NCBI GenBank assembly: GCA_022750375.1
Contig: JAKIVU010000002.1
Location: 1 to 38,945 of the forward strand
Length of the DNA stretch: 38,945 nucleotides
Origin: Thermoplasmata archaeon
GTDB lineage: Archaea; Thermoplasmatota; Thermoplasmata; Lutacidiplasmatales; UBA184
Reading direction: 5' to 3'
Positions 1 through 8,687 of the stretch are shown here, piece after piece. The first letter of the stretch is position 1. Every line of letters starts with the position of its first letter. A program made the position numbers and the translations under genes. The notes under the pieces are model-generated. The model was not told the origin of the DNA and did not search any database. It saw only the letters and a program-made list of their open reading frames with translations.

Positions 1-321
1 ATCGTCGCCGAGGCCGCCAACGGCCCGACGCTTCCCGAGGCCGACACGATCCTCTTCCAGAAGAAGATCGTGGTGCTCCCGGACGTGCTCGCGAACGCGG
101 GCGGCGTCACGGTCAGCTACTTCGAGTGGGCGCAGGACATCCAGGGATACTTCTGGAATCTCGAAGAGGTCAACACTCGCCTCGAACGGGTCATGGTCCG
201 CTCGTACAACGACGTCCACAAGGTCGCGACCGAGAAAGGGGTCCACAACCGGACCGCGGCGTACGTCCTCGCGATCCAGCGGGTCGTCGACGCGATCAAG
301 ATCCGCGGGATCTACCCGTAG
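1..321 (+). CDS. gdhA: Glutamate dehydrogenase, C-terminal part (5' end outside window)
   Basis: The reading frame is open from base 1 and ends at TAG 319-321, leaving the last 106 residues. It starts [15 protein letters not shown] and continues with [19 protein letters not shown], the strongly conserved dinucleotide-domain signature of hexameric Glu/Leu/Phe/Val dehydrogenases. The C-terminal helical tail ([18 protein letters not shown]) is also typical. Family knowledge: the enzyme interconverts glutamate with 2-oxoglutarate plus ammonia in the cytosol, linking carbon and nitrogen metabolism. Coenzyme preference cannot be read because the nucleotide-binding loop is missing. The next gene begins 22 bases later on the same strand and could be cotranscribed. 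Confidence 0.93.
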   Translation: MVAEAANGPTLPEADTILFQKKIVVLPDVLANAGGVTVSYFEWAQDIQGYFWNLEEVNTRLERVMVRSYNDVHKVATEKGVHNRTAAYVLAIQRVVDAIKIRGIYP

Positions 322-343
322 TCGGGCCCGGTCGTCGCGACCG

Positions 344-958
344 ATGGCCGACCTCCCGCGGTGCCGTCTCGCAACGTGGGCCGATGTCGACGGCTGGGCC
401 GACCGCGTCGCGGCCGAGGTCCGCGCGCGCTCCGCCGTTCCCGGTACGATCGTCGGTCTGACCCGGGGCGGGTGGGTCCCCGCCCGGCTCCTCTGCGACC
501 GCCTCGGGGTGAGGCGCCTCGTCTCGCTCCGCGCCCAGCACTGGGGCGTCACGGCGACGCCGACGGGCGCCGCGCAGCTCACCGAGGGGTTGAGCGGACC
601 GGTCACCGGCCAGCAAGTCCTCGTGGTCGACGACATCACGGACACCGGCGAGAGCATGGCGCTCGCGGTCGACCACGTGCGGGCCGGGGGACCGAGCCGG
701 GTCGAGAGCGCGGTCTTCCTTCACATCACGCACGCGGCGTTCGCGCCGACGTACTTCGCGGAGGAGATCCCCCGCGACGCCTGGGTCTGGGTCGTCTTTC
801 CCTGGAACTACTGGGAGGACCTGATCGCGCTGTCCGCGCGGGCGGTCGAGTTCGGGAGCGGGATCGACCGGGTGCGGGCGACGCTCCGCGAGCGCTGCGG
901 CCTCAACGTCCCGCGGTCGGACCTCGAGAAGATCGCCCCGAACGTCCCGTTCGGGTAA
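344..958 (+). CDS. Purine-type phosphoribosyltransferase (Gpt/HGPRT-like)
   Basis: This 204-residue protein has the type I PRTase fold. The PRPP-binding signature VLVVDDITDTGES sits near residues 92-104, and the N-terminal segment IVGLTRGGWVPARLLCDRLG forms the PPi loop region. Archaeal relatives are annotated as hypoxanthine/xanthine or generic phosphoribosyltransferases. They transfer the ribose-phosphate of PRPP to a base, usually for purine salvage. The C-terminal half contains a Trp-rich segment (WVWVVFPWNYWEDL) that is common in this subgroup and probably helps form the base pocket. The exact base is not determinable. It follows gdhA by 22 bases and ends 12 bases before the convergent DUF373 gene. 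Confidence 0.85.
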   Translation: MADLPRCRLATWADVDGWADRVAAEVRARSAVPGTIVGLTRGGWVPARLLCDRLGVRRLVSLRAQHWGVTATPTGAAQLTEGLSGPVTGQQVLVVDDITDTGESMALAVDHVRAGGPSRVESAVFLHITHAAFAPTYFAEEIPRDAWVWVVFPWNYWEDLIALSARAVEFGSGIDRVRATLRERCGLNVPRSDLEKIAPNVPFG

Positions 959-970
959 CTCCGTCCGCGC

Positions 971-2059
971 CTAGCCCGGTGTGGCGGGCTCGGAGATCGG
1001 TCGGGCGGCGAGGGCCTTGAAGTACTGCTGCAGAACGCCCGCGCCGATCACGAGGCCGAACCCCGCGACGAGGAGGCCGATGAGGATCGGGAGCTCGCTC
1101 GACCCGCTGACGCCCTGCAGGTAACGGACCAGGAGGAGGATCCCGAAGCTCACGAGCCCGATCCCGATGATCGAGGTCGTAGCGACGGCGAACGAGCGGG
1201 GGAACCGCCCGCGCGAGAGCATCCGGCGGATCGCGCGTCCGCATTCCCAGACGATGGCGCCGATGAGCCACCAGAGCAGTGCATCCTGGAGGAAGTAGAG
1301 GAGCCGGTCGATCGGGGGGCCGACGCTGCTCACGTAGATGTTGTAGCCCGAGAGAAATCCGACCCCGACGAGCGCGATGGCGAAGAGCCCGAAGCCGAAC
1401 GCGACCGACCCTTGCCGGATGTCGGTCGACGCGCCCCGCAGGGACTCGATGATCGACTCATCGATGTCGAACGTCCAGAAGATGAGGTAGACGCCGAGGA
1501 GGATCGCGAGGCCGATGAATCCCCAGATCAGGACCTGGGCGGCGGCCGCGATCCCGAGGATGAGCAGCACGAGCGCGACGGGCAGGATCGTCTTCGCCCG
1601 GAGCTTCGGGTCCTTGAGCGCGCGGACGACCGTGTAGTACGTCGATTCGATGCTCGCGTTCTGCCGGACGTAGACACGTCGGACGCCGTCTACCTTGACG
1701 CGCGACGCGAGGATCGGGAACAGGAACTCGTCTTCCGCCCCATCGCTCACGAGATAGGCGGATTGGGCGCCGGTGCGACCGAGCACGTCGTCGAACTGGT
1801 CGGCGACGCGTCGGTCCGACAGCACGCCGACCTTCCCCGAACCGGTGAGGATGCAGACCTCGCATTCCTCGCCGGCTCCCTTCAGCTCATCGAGCAGACT
1901 GACCGCCGCGAAGAGCGCGTTCGTATCGGAATCCTCGGGGTCGGCCGTACCGAGGCGGACCGCCGCATCGAGAACGTTGGCACGACCGACCACCGGACCG
2001 GCGACGGACGCTTTCCGGCCGAGGTCGTCGTCGCGGTCGATGCAGACGACGAGGCGCAT
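971..2059 (-). CDS. DUF373 family membrane protein
   Basis: A 362-residue protein. The N-terminus MRLVVCIDRDDDLGRK and the soluble part that follows (DTNALFAAVSLLDELK, then EVCILTGSGKVGVLSDRRVA) are the hallmark of archaeal DUF373 proteins. The C-terminal half carries several hydrophobic stretches, about six membrane helices, beginning near ILPVALVLLILGIAAAAQ. Function is unknown in the family; the acidic, aspartate-rich N-terminus suggests a nucleotide- or metal-related cytosolic domain, which is inference. The ATG at 2059 was chosen over one 30 bases upstream because the family starts with this conserved strand and a TATA-like CCATTATGG lies about 30 bases before it. It is divergent from proS. 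Confidence 0.85.
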   Translation of the reverse strand: MRLVVCIDRDDDLGRKASVAGPVVGRANVLDAAVRLGTADPEDSDTNALFAAVSLLDELKGAGEECEVCILTGSGKVGVLSDRRVADQFDDVLGRTGAQSAYLVSDGAEDEFLFPILASRVKVDGVRRVYVRQNASIESTYYTVVRALKDPKLRAKTILPVALVLLILGIAAAAQVLIWGFIGLAILLGVYLIFWTFDIDESIIESLRGASTDIRQGSVAFGFGLFAIALVGVGFLSGYNIYVSSVGPPIDRLLYFLQDALLWWLIGAIVWECGRAIRRMLSRGRFPRSFAVATTSIIGIGLVSFGILLLVRYLQGVSGSSELPILIGLLVAGFGLVIGAGVLQQYFKALAARPISEPATPG

Positions 2060-2170
2060 GGCCCGCGTTGTATGTTCGCCCAAGACCATAATGGCTTAGG
2101 TGCGGGGCGCCCCCTCGGGGTGCCGCGCCGCACACGCTATTACGTACCGGCCTCCCCTTCGGGCGGAGCG

Positions 2171-3598
2171 ATGGCCGAACTCCCCGACAAACGCACGGCA
2201 TTCATGGACTGGTACCTCGCCGTCGTGGACGGCGCGAACCTCACCGACAAGCGGTACCCCGTGAAGGGGATGAACGTCTGGACGGCGTACGGCTTTCGGG
2301 CGCGCCGGAACCTGGACACGGTCCTCATCCGGGAGATCGAAGCGACCGGCTCGGAGGCGGTCGAGTTCCCGACCCTGATCCCTGCGACCGAGTTCGCGAA
2401 GGAGAAGGAGCACATCAAGGGGTTCGATGCCCAGGTCTACTGGGTCACCAAAGGCGGGCTGTCGGAGCTCGACGTCCCGCTCGTGCTGCGGCCGACGAGC
2501 GAGACGGCGATGTACCCGATCTTCGCCCTCTGGGTCCGATCCCATCGCGACCTACCGCTCAACGTCTACCAGATCGTGAACACGTTCCGCTACGAGACGA
2601 AGACGACCCGTCCGTTCCTCCGCGTCCGTGAGATCCACTTTTTCGAGGAGCATACCTGCCAAGCGAACGAAGCGCATGCGACCGCCCGCGTCGAGTCCAA
2701 TCGGGGGGCGTTCCGAAAGATGGCCGAGGCGTTCGCCCTCCCGTACCTCCCGATCCGTCGCCCCGAGTGGGACAAGTTCCCGGGGGCGTTCTACACCGTC
2801 GCGCTCGACATCCCGGTCGGTGAAGCACGTACCCTCCAGATCGGGAGCATCCACCATTACCGCGAGAACTTCTCCCGGCCGTACGGGATCCAGTACGAGG
2901 CCGCGGACGGCGCGCAGCAGTTCGTGCATCAGACGACGTTCGGCCTTTCCGAGCGGCTCCTGGGCGCAATCCTTGCGGTGCACGGCGACCAGAAGGGGGC
3001 GGTGTTCCCGACTGCGATCGCGCCGTACCAGGTCGTCGTCGTACCGATCCCGGGCACCGACGCGGGCGACGGTCCGCTCCGGGCTGCGACCGAGATCGCC
3101 GAGCGCCTCCGACGGCACGGCGTGCGCGTCCATCTCGACGGGGGCGACGAGCGGCCGGGGGCCAAGTACTATCGTTGGGAGATGGCGGGTGCCCCGTTGC
3201 GACTCGAGGTCGGCCGGCGGGAGGCCGAATCCCGCAGCGCGACCGCGGCCGACCGGCTCGGCCGGAAGAGCAAAGTCTCCTTCGACCATCTGGAGCACGA
3301 GGTCGGGGAGCGCCTCGCGGAGTTCGACCGGGCGCTCCTCGAACGGGCCCGCTCGGCGTTCGCCTCGTCGTTCTCCGTCGCTCGTTCCGTGGACCAGCTC
3401 GTCGGCTCGACGACCGTCCGGGTCATCTCGTGGTGTGGCAGCGAGGAGTGCGGCCATCGGATCGAGACCGCGATCGATGGGGCGCTGCTAGGAACGCCCG
3501 AGGAACCGCTGCCCATCCCGGTCGGCGAACCCGGCCCGTGCGCGGTCTGCGGGACGGCGGAGAGCACGCGCTGGGCGCTCGCCGGGCGACCCCTCTAG
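2171..3598 (+). CDS. proS: Prolyl-tRNA synthetase, archaeal/eukaryotic type
   Basis: A 475-residue class IIa synthetase that charges tRNA-Pro with proline. Visible elements are the N-terminal class II core, the motif LRPTSETAMYPIFALW, motif 2 (NTFRYETKTTRPFLRVREI), and the anticodon-binding domain starting near APYQVVVVPIPG. A C-terminal zinc-binding domain has CGSEECGH and CAVCG pairs, as in the archaeal short form without the bacterial editing insertion. The family usually ends in an exposed Tyr; this one ends RPL, a small deviation. The frame stays open far upstream (to 1412), but that part is antisense to the DUF373 gene. The ATG at 2171 matches the family N-terminus and has GCTATTACG about 31 bases before it. 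Confidence 0.95.
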   Translation: MAELPDKRTAFMDWYLAVVDGANLTDKRYPVKGMNVWTAYGFRARRNLDTVLIREIEATGSEAVEFPTLIPATEFAKEKEHIKGFDAQVYWVTKGGLSELDVPLVLRPTSETAMYPIFALWVRSHRDLPLNVYQIVNTFRYETKTTRPFLRVREIHFFEEHTCQANEAHATARVESNRGAFRKMAEAFALPYLPIRRPEWDKFPGAFYTVALDIPVGEARTLQIGSIHHYRENFSRPYGIQYEAADGAQQFVHQTTFGLSERLLGAILAVHGDQKGAVFPTAIAPYQVVVVPIPGTDAGDGPLRAATEIAERLRRHGVRVHLDGGDERPGAKYYRWEMAGAPLRLEVGRREAESRSATAADRLGRKSKVSFDHLEHEVGERLAEFDRALLERARSAFASSFSVARSVDQLVGSTTVRVISWCGSEECGHRIETAIDGALLGTPEEPLPIPVGEPGPCAVCGTAESTRWALAGRPL

Positions 3599-3674
3599 GA
3601 ACCGACGTTCCACCGACCGATCGCGGTGCTCGGCGCCGTAGTCGGCACGAGCCCCCCCCGGGGGATACCGAAAT

Positions 3675-4115
3675 TTAGCGGCGTTTTCGGGGGCGGGCGC
3701 GCGGCTTCGCCGCCGCGCGTTTCGGGCTCAGCGCCCTCGAGTTCGATGTCGCCCGCACCATCCGGCTCGGCATCTCGAACAGCCAGAAGATGTTCCCGTC
3801 GGGGTCGGCGAACTTTGCCGACTGGCCCCACGCCTGCTTCTTGAGCGGCTCCGGGAACTGGACATTTCCCTTGATCATGCGCGCCACCAGCGTATCGATC
3901 GCATCGGTCACGAACGCGATCCCGGTGTCTCCGGGCTCGAGGGGAGCGAACCCTTCGCACAGGTGGAGGACGAAGCGGTCCCCCGGCGGGGCGACGAGGA
4001 TCGCGTGGCCGCTCGAACCGATCGTATGCGTGGCGAATCCGAGATTATCCGTCCACCACTTGGCGGACGCTTGGGCGTTCGATACGACCACGGCGACATC
4101 GGCGAGTGCGATCAT
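3675..4115 (-). CDS. VOC superfamily (glyoxalase/bleomycin-resistance fold) protein
   Basis: A 146-residue protein with a single VOC module made of two beta-alpha-beta-beta-beta units. The start MIALADVAVVVSNAQASAKW and the near-terminal AKFADPDGNIFWLFE are classic for this fold; the DPDGN turn precedes the metal-ligand Glu. The tail from about residue 120 is basic and Ala/Pro/Arg-rich (ending KPRARPRKRR), may be disordered, and could contact nucleic acid or simply be an extension. VOC proteins range from glyoxalases and dioxygenases to drug-binding proteins, so the substrate cannot be named. A TATA-like element (TTCAATAGT on this strand) about 25 bases upstream supports the ATG at 4115 as a leaderless start. 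Confidence 0.8.
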   Translation of the reverse strand: MIALADVAVVVSNAQASAKWWTDNLGFATHTIGSSGHAILVAPPGDRFVLHLCEGFAPLEPGDTGIAFVTDAIDTLVARMIKGNVQFPEPLKKQAWGQSAKFADPDGNIFWLFEMPSRMVRATSNSRALSPKRAAAKPRARPRKRR

Positions 4116-4220
4116 CGGTCGTCGGATGCGCCCGCCACTATTGAACTCGCAGGGGAGGGGCCGAAACGGCTCCCTTCAGGGTCTAACGTTCCCACGTGCG
4201 TTCGTGACCCTTGGGCGACG

Positions 4221-4481
4221 TTACGAGGGAGGGACGGAAGGCACCGGTGGGTTGGGCAGGACGAGCCACATACCGGCGAGCCCGAATAGCAGGAGGGTGA
4301 TGGCGACCGCATAGACGCCGTTGTCGAGCCAGATCCCGAAGGAGACGCCCCAGCCGACGTAGAAGGCGACGGCGAGCACGACCAGGGAGGCGAACGCCCA
4401 GAACGACAGACGACGGCTCAGGGACATCTCCCGGAACCGGGTCGGTTCGGGAACGGCAGGCGAAGTCGTCTCATCGGCCAT
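4221..4481 (-). CDS. Small membrane protein with two predicted helices
   Basis: An 86-residue protein not recognised as a named family. Residues 1-25 are polar (MADETTSPAVPEPTRFREMS). They are followed by two hydrophobic segments, about 28-50 (SFWAFASLVVLAVAFYVGW) and 56-75 (VYAVAITLLLFGLAGMWLVL), and a short Pro-rich tail. The architecture suggests a cytoplasmic N-terminus and an inserted hairpin. A TATA-like GTTATCTAAC about 30 bases before the ATG supports expression as its own unit. No catalytic motif is visible and no role can be assigned. Confidence 0.6.
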   Translation of the reverse strand: MADETTSPAVPEPTRFREMSLSRRLSFWAFASLVVLAVAFYVGWGVSFGIWLDNGVYAVAITLLLFGLAGMWLVLPNPPVPSVPPS

Positions 4482-4605
4482 GAACGGCCGTCGACCCGGA
4501 CCTCGTTAGATAACCCTTGCGGGGTTTGGGCGGCGTAACCTGACGTGCAGGCCCCCGCCGCCCGGGCCACAGTTTTAACCGATATCCCGAGCTAGAACCG
4601 TTCCG

Positions 4606-6186
4606 ATGCCCGAACCGCCCGCCGGGGAGGGGGACCCGTTACCGGAGGTCTCCCGCTTCGACCAACTCACCCCCGAGCAGCATCGGATCCTCGCGTACGC
4701 TAGTTCGATCGGTTCCGAGTTCGATTTCCCCCTGCTGGTCGCCGCGATGGCGGTCGAGGAGGAACAGCTCGCCGAACAACTGGAGCGGCTCGTGCACCTC
4801 GGGATCCTCCGAGAGCGGGCGGGAGGGGACCGGTTCATGTTCGCGCAGGAGGAGTTCCGGGCCCGGATCTATCGTTCGTTGACGGAGAGCCGGTTGCGCG
4901 TGCTCCACCGCAAGATCGCGGAAGCGATGCAGCGGATGTATCCGACCCCGGCGGCCGACGTGGTCGCGGAGCTGGGCCGCCACTACTTCCTCGGGAAGGT
5001 CCCCGAGAAATCGCGCCTCTACAATCGGCTCGCCTCCGAGAATGCGCGGAGCGCGGACGACCCGGATTCGGCCGCCCATTATCTCGAGCGGGTCCGTGTC
5101 GACCTCGAGTCCGCCGAGGGGGACCACCGGCACGAACTCGCGGAGGTCGACGAGGCGCTCGGCGAGCTCTACTACTCCACGGGCAACTTCGCCGCTGCCG
5201 ACCGGTACTTCACCGAAGCGCTCGAACGGCTCGGGAGCGACGAACCGAGGATCCGCGGCCGGCTCCTCCTCGCGCGGGCCGAGGTCTCCCGCGAGAACCT
5301 CGACATCGAGACCGCGACCCGGCAGGCGCTCGACGCCCAGAAGCTGTTCGAAACGGTCGACGATCGGCTCGGTCGGGCCCAGACGTACCGGCTGCTCGGG
5401 AGGGTCGCGTTCCATCGCGGCGCGTATCGAGAGGCGTTGGACGAGAGCATGCGCTCCCTGGATGCGCTCGGCGACCTGCGGGACCCCCGCCTGATCGGCG
5501 AGCTCTCCATCGATATCGGCAACTCGTTCGCGCTCCTCGGACCTCAGGTGAGCGCGGAGGCGATCACCTGGTACGAACGGGCGATCGACCGTCTCACGCA
5601 AGCCGGCGACTGGGTCGAGCTCTCCCGCGCGTACCACAACCTCGGGGTGTCGGTCGGCGAGAGCCGGCCCCAGGATGGGCTGGACCAGCTCGACCGGGCC
5701 CGTGAAATGGGGGACCGCGCCCACGACCCGCGGTCGGTCGGCCGGGCCCTCCACTCGGGGGTCGAACTCCGGCTCATGTTGGGCCAGCTCGAGGAGGCGA
5801 CCCGGGACAACGAGCAGGCCGGGCGTCTCCTCGAACGGCTCGCCGACGCGCTCGGCCTCGAACAGGTCGAGATGAATCGGGGACTGATCGCCGAAAAGCA
5901 GGGTCAGTGGGAGGACGCGGAGCGGTCGTACGAGAAGGCGATCGAAGCCGCCCGGCGATTCCACTTGCGGGCCGAGGAAGCGGAAGTCTACTTTTATCTC
6001 GCAAGGCTCCGATTCAAGACGCGGAACCTCGAGGGCGCCCGACATGCGCTCCGCGCCGCGACCAACCTCGGGGTCTCGGAGCTGCGTCCGGTGCTGACGC
6101 CGCTGATCGACGACCTCCGCCGGCAGCTCGGCGCCTCCGGGGACCGACGCCCGCCGGCGGACCCGGCCCCCTCCCCGCCCCTCTGA
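4606..6186 (+). CDS. TPR-repeat protein, ATPase-less paralogue of the next gene
   Basis: A 526-residue, mostly helical protein. Residues about 20-110 align with residues 318-410 of the downstream AAA protein: LTPEQHRILAYASSIGSEF here matches LDETELRTLTYSALLGKEF there, and LTESRLRVLHRKI matches LTETRRRILHRRV. This segment is the winged-helix-like region that follows the NTPase in STAND proteins. From about residue 115 to 510 there are repeated TPR units (for example ALGELYYSTGNFAAADRYF and RLLGRVAFHRGAYREALDES). There is no Walker A or B motif, so it appears to be a partner or derivative that kept only the sensor/scaffold half. TTTTAA lies about 32 bases before the ATG. It ends 39 bases before its paralogue. 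Confidence 0.75.
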   Translation: MPEPPAGEGDPLPEVSRFDQLTPEQHRILAYASSIGSEFDFPLLVAAMAVEEEQLAEQLERLVHLGILRERAGGDRFMFAQEEFRARIYRSLTESRLRVLHRKIAEAMQRMYPTPAADVVAELGRHYFLGKVPEKSRLYNRLASENARSADDPDSAAHYLERVRVDLESAEGDHRHELAEVDEALGELYYSTGNFAAADRYFTEALERLGSDEPRIRGRLLLARAEVSRENLDIETATRQALDAQKLFETVDDRLGRAQTYRLLGRVAFHRGAYREALDESMRSLDALGDLRDPRLIGELSIDIGNSFALLGPQVSAEAITWYERAIDRLTQAGDWVELSRAYHNLGVSVGESRPQDGLDQLDRAREMGDRAHDPRSVGRALHSGVELRLMLGQLEEATRDNEQAGRLLERLADALGLEQVEMNRGLIAEKQGQWEDAERSYEKAIEAARRFHLRAEEAEVYFYLARLRFKTRNLEGARHALRAATNLGVSELRPVLTPLIDDLRRQLGASGDRRPPADPAPSPPL

Positions 6187-6225
6187 CGGGCGGAGCTTGG
6201 ATTATCTACGGAGTCCTCGTCGCAC

Positions 6226-8649
6226 GTGTCGATGGCCGGGACCGAGACGGCAAAGGGCTCCGCAGTCCCTCCGATCTTCGGCCGCGCCGAGGCGGTCACG
6301 GAGATCGACCGTACCCTCGACCGGGCGCGCGCCGGGGCGGGGGAAGGGCTCCTCCTTTCCGGTGAGGATGGGTCGGGGAAGAGCCTGTTCTTCCGCACGA
6401 CGATCCAGCACGCGCGGCACCGGTCGTTCCGGGTGCTCGACGGCCGTGCGCTGCCCGAGGAGATCCCGCAACCGTTCTCGCTCGTCCGTGCGCTCGTTCG
6501 TTCGGCCGACCGGAGCCCCCGGCCGGAGCGGGCCGCGCCCGAGACCGCCCTCCCGCTCTTCTTGGCTCCGTTCCTGGGCGACGACCCGAGCGGCGGGGGC
6601 CTGAGTGCGGACCGCGTCGAGCCCACGATCGAGTCGGACAGTCTGGCGACTTCAGTCATCCCGTTCGACGCCACCGGGTCGTGGACGGGGACCAGTCGGG
6701 ACGAACTGTTCGCTACCCTGACCCAGTACCTCACCGACCTCGCGCGGGATCAGCCGCTCCTGCTCGCTATCGATGACCTGCACTTTGCGGACGCCTCCTC
6801 GATCGAGTTTCTCGGCCGGCTCGCGCCGGAGCTCGGACATCGGTCGATGGCGGTCATCGCGACGGTGGCGACCGGTAGCCGGATCCCCGCCGGGGTGCGC
6901 GAGGCGATCGAATCGTTCGCCCGCTCCACGACCCTGCGGACCGTCCCGCTGCGTCCGCTGACGACCCCCGAGGTCGGCGAGTTCGCCCAATGGGTCCGAC
7001 GGGGGCTTCCCCCCGACCCCGCCGACGTCCTCCGCTGGCACGCGCAGACCGAGGGGAACCCGCTCTTCGTCGAGCAGCTCGTACGCTCCACGACCGGCGT
7101 CGGGGTCCGTCCCGCCCCGGCCGCGCCGGAAGGGACGGTCGACCTCAACGAGATCCTCCTGGGTCGCGTTCGTCAGCTCGACGAGACGGAACTACGGACG
7201 TTGACGTACTCCGCCCTGTTGGGCAAGGAGTTCGCGTTCTCGAATCTCGTCGCGATCTCCGAGTCGGACGAGGAGCGCGTGACCGAGAGCCTCGACCGCC
7301 TGGTCGCGGGCGGACTCCTCCGGGAGAAGGGAGATGAGGTCTGCGAATTCGTGACCGAAGGGGTCCGCGCGGCCGTCTACGCGGAGCTGACGGAGACCCG
7401 CCGCCGCATCCTCCACCGTCGCGTGGGCCGCTCGCTCGAAGCGAAAGGGCTCGCGAGCGAGTTCGAGCTCGCGCGGCAATTCTACCTCGGACGGGACGAC
7501 GCGAAGGCCGCCGAATACAACCTCCGCGCCGCGGTGACCGCCATGCGGGCGTTCGCCTTCGACACCGCGGTCCCCCACTTCGAGCGGGCCCTCGAGGCCG
7601 AACGGCGACGGCCCGACCGAAGCACGTCCCGCGAGATCCGCACGCTCGTCGACCTCGGGCGTGCATTCGACGAGCTCGGCGAACTCCACCGGTCGGACGT
7701 CGTGCTCTCCGAGGCCGTCTCCCTCGCCCGGACGCGGCCCGAACTCGACCCCGAACTCGGACGGGCCTTGCTCGGGCTCGCCCAGACGCGCCAGAACCAG
7801 AGCGAGTACCCGTCCGCGGAGGCGTTGGCCCAAGAAGCGTACGGACGGTTGGAGCACGTCGGCACCCCGCGGGAAGTGATGACCGCCCATCGAGTGCTGG
7901 GAGTCGTCTGCTGGCGGCTCGGCCGGTTCGCGGACGCCGAGCGGCATCTGCGGCTCGCACTCCAGATCTCCGAGAACGACGGGACGCCGATCGAGCAGGG
8001 CCATGCGATGGTCGACCTCGCGAACATGGTGCTCGAGCAGGACGGAGCGCAATTCTCCCAAGCCCTCCAGCTGTACGAGAAGGCGGCGGAGCTGTTCGGC
8101 TCGGGCCAGGACCTATCCGCGCGGGCGCGCGTGCTGATGAATCGCGCCGAGCTCCTGCGCTCCGCCGGACGTCAGGACGAGGCGCTCGCGGGCATTGGGC
8201 TGGCGATCGAGGCCGCCGAGCGCTCCCGATCCCCGATCTGGATCGGATACTGCTACCTGAACCTCGCCCTACTCCACGCAGAGCTCGGGCAGCCCGACCG
8301 GGCCCGCCCCGCACTCGAGCGGGCGGCGACCCTCCTCCTCCCGCTCGGCGACCGACTCGCGCCGGAGCAACTCTCCCTCGCGCGCGGTCTGCTCGCCGAG
8401 GCGGAGAAGAACTACTCCGACGCGGAGACCCATCTCACGGACGCGCTCCGGCAGGCCCGCGAGCTGAACGCCGAGCCTGAGGTCTGCGAGATCCTGTTCC
8501 GGCTCGCTCACCTCGCCTACTCCACCGGCGACCTCCCGGGGGCCCGGACGAAGCTCGCCGTGGCCCGGGCCGCGGGCCTCGAGGCGAGCCGGAGCGACCT
8601 CGCCGTCCGGGTCGCCGCCCTCGACCGGGCCCTCGCTTCGGACCCCTAG
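6226..8649 (+). CDS. STAND-like AAA ATPase with C-terminal TPR repeats
   Basis: An 807-residue protein (805 if ATG 6232 is used instead of GTG 6226). Near residues 18-60 are the AAA_16-type entry FGRAEAVTEIDRTL and Walker A GEDGSGKS; Walker B is LLLAIDDLHFADASS near 177-192. A winged-helix-like linker follows at about 318-410, then TPR repeats to the end. This resembles the ATPase-TPR part of MalT- or adenylate-cyclase-associated signalling ATPases, but no DNA-binding, cyclase or kinase effector is attached. It probably acts as an ATP-switched scaffold whose partner is unknown. ATTATCTA about 24 bases before GTG 6226 suggests a leaderless transcript separate from the upstream paralogue. Confidence 0.8.
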   Translation: MSMAGTETAKGSAVPPIFGRAEAVTEIDRTLDRARAGAGEGLLLSGEDGSGKSLFFRTTIQHARHRSFRVLDGRALPEEIPQPFSLVRALVRSADRSPRPERAAPETALPLFLAPFLGDDPSGGGLSADRVEPTIESDSLATSVIPFDATGSWTGTSRDELFATLTQYLTDLARDQPLLLAIDDLHFADASSIEFLGRLAPELGHRSMAVIATVATGSRIPAGVREAIESFARSTTLRTVPLRPLTTPEVGEFAQWVRRGLPPDPADVLRWHAQTEGNPLFVEQLVRSTTGVGVRPAPAAPEGTVDLNEILLGRVRQLDETELRTLTYSALLGKEFAFSNLVAISESDEERVTESLDRLVAGGLLREKGDEVCEFVTEGVRAAVYAELTETRRRILHRRVGRSLEAKGLASEFELARQFYLGRDDAKAAEYNLRAAVTAMRAFAFDTAVPHFERALEAERRRPDRSTSREIRTLVDLGRAFDELGELHRSDVVLSEAVSLARTRPELDPELGRALLGLAQTRQNQSEYPSAEALAQEAYGRLEHVGTPREVMTAHRVLGVVCWRLGRFADAERHLRLALQISENDGTPIEQGHAMVDLANMVLEQDGAQFSQALQLYEKAAELFGSGQDLSARARVLMNRAELLRSAGRQDEALAGIGLAIEAAERSRSPIWIGYCYLNLALLHAELGQPDRARPALERAATLLLPLGDRLAPEQLSLARGLLAEAEKNYSDAETHLTDALRQARELNAEPEVCEILFRLAHLAYSTGDLPGARTKLAVARAAGLEASRSDLAVRVAALDRALASDP

Positions 8650-8687
8650 CCCCTACCGTTAAGGCGGCCCCCCTCGTCGTGCCGCAC

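Noticed and set aside
1412-2170. Long N-terminal extension of prolyl-tRNA synthetase open to 1412
   Set aside because: This part is antisense to the DUF373 gene, rich in Asp/Arg/Glu without conservation, and the family N-terminus begins at ATG 2171.
3652-3664. CCCCCCCCGGGGG palindrome between proS and the VOC gene as a terminator
   Set aside because: There is no loop and no T-run, and such runs arise easily at this GC content.
4639-6045. Long open frame on the minus strand opposite the first TPR gene
   Set aside because: High-GC shadow of the TPR gene: composition dominated by Arg/Glu/Pro/Val, no recognisable motif.
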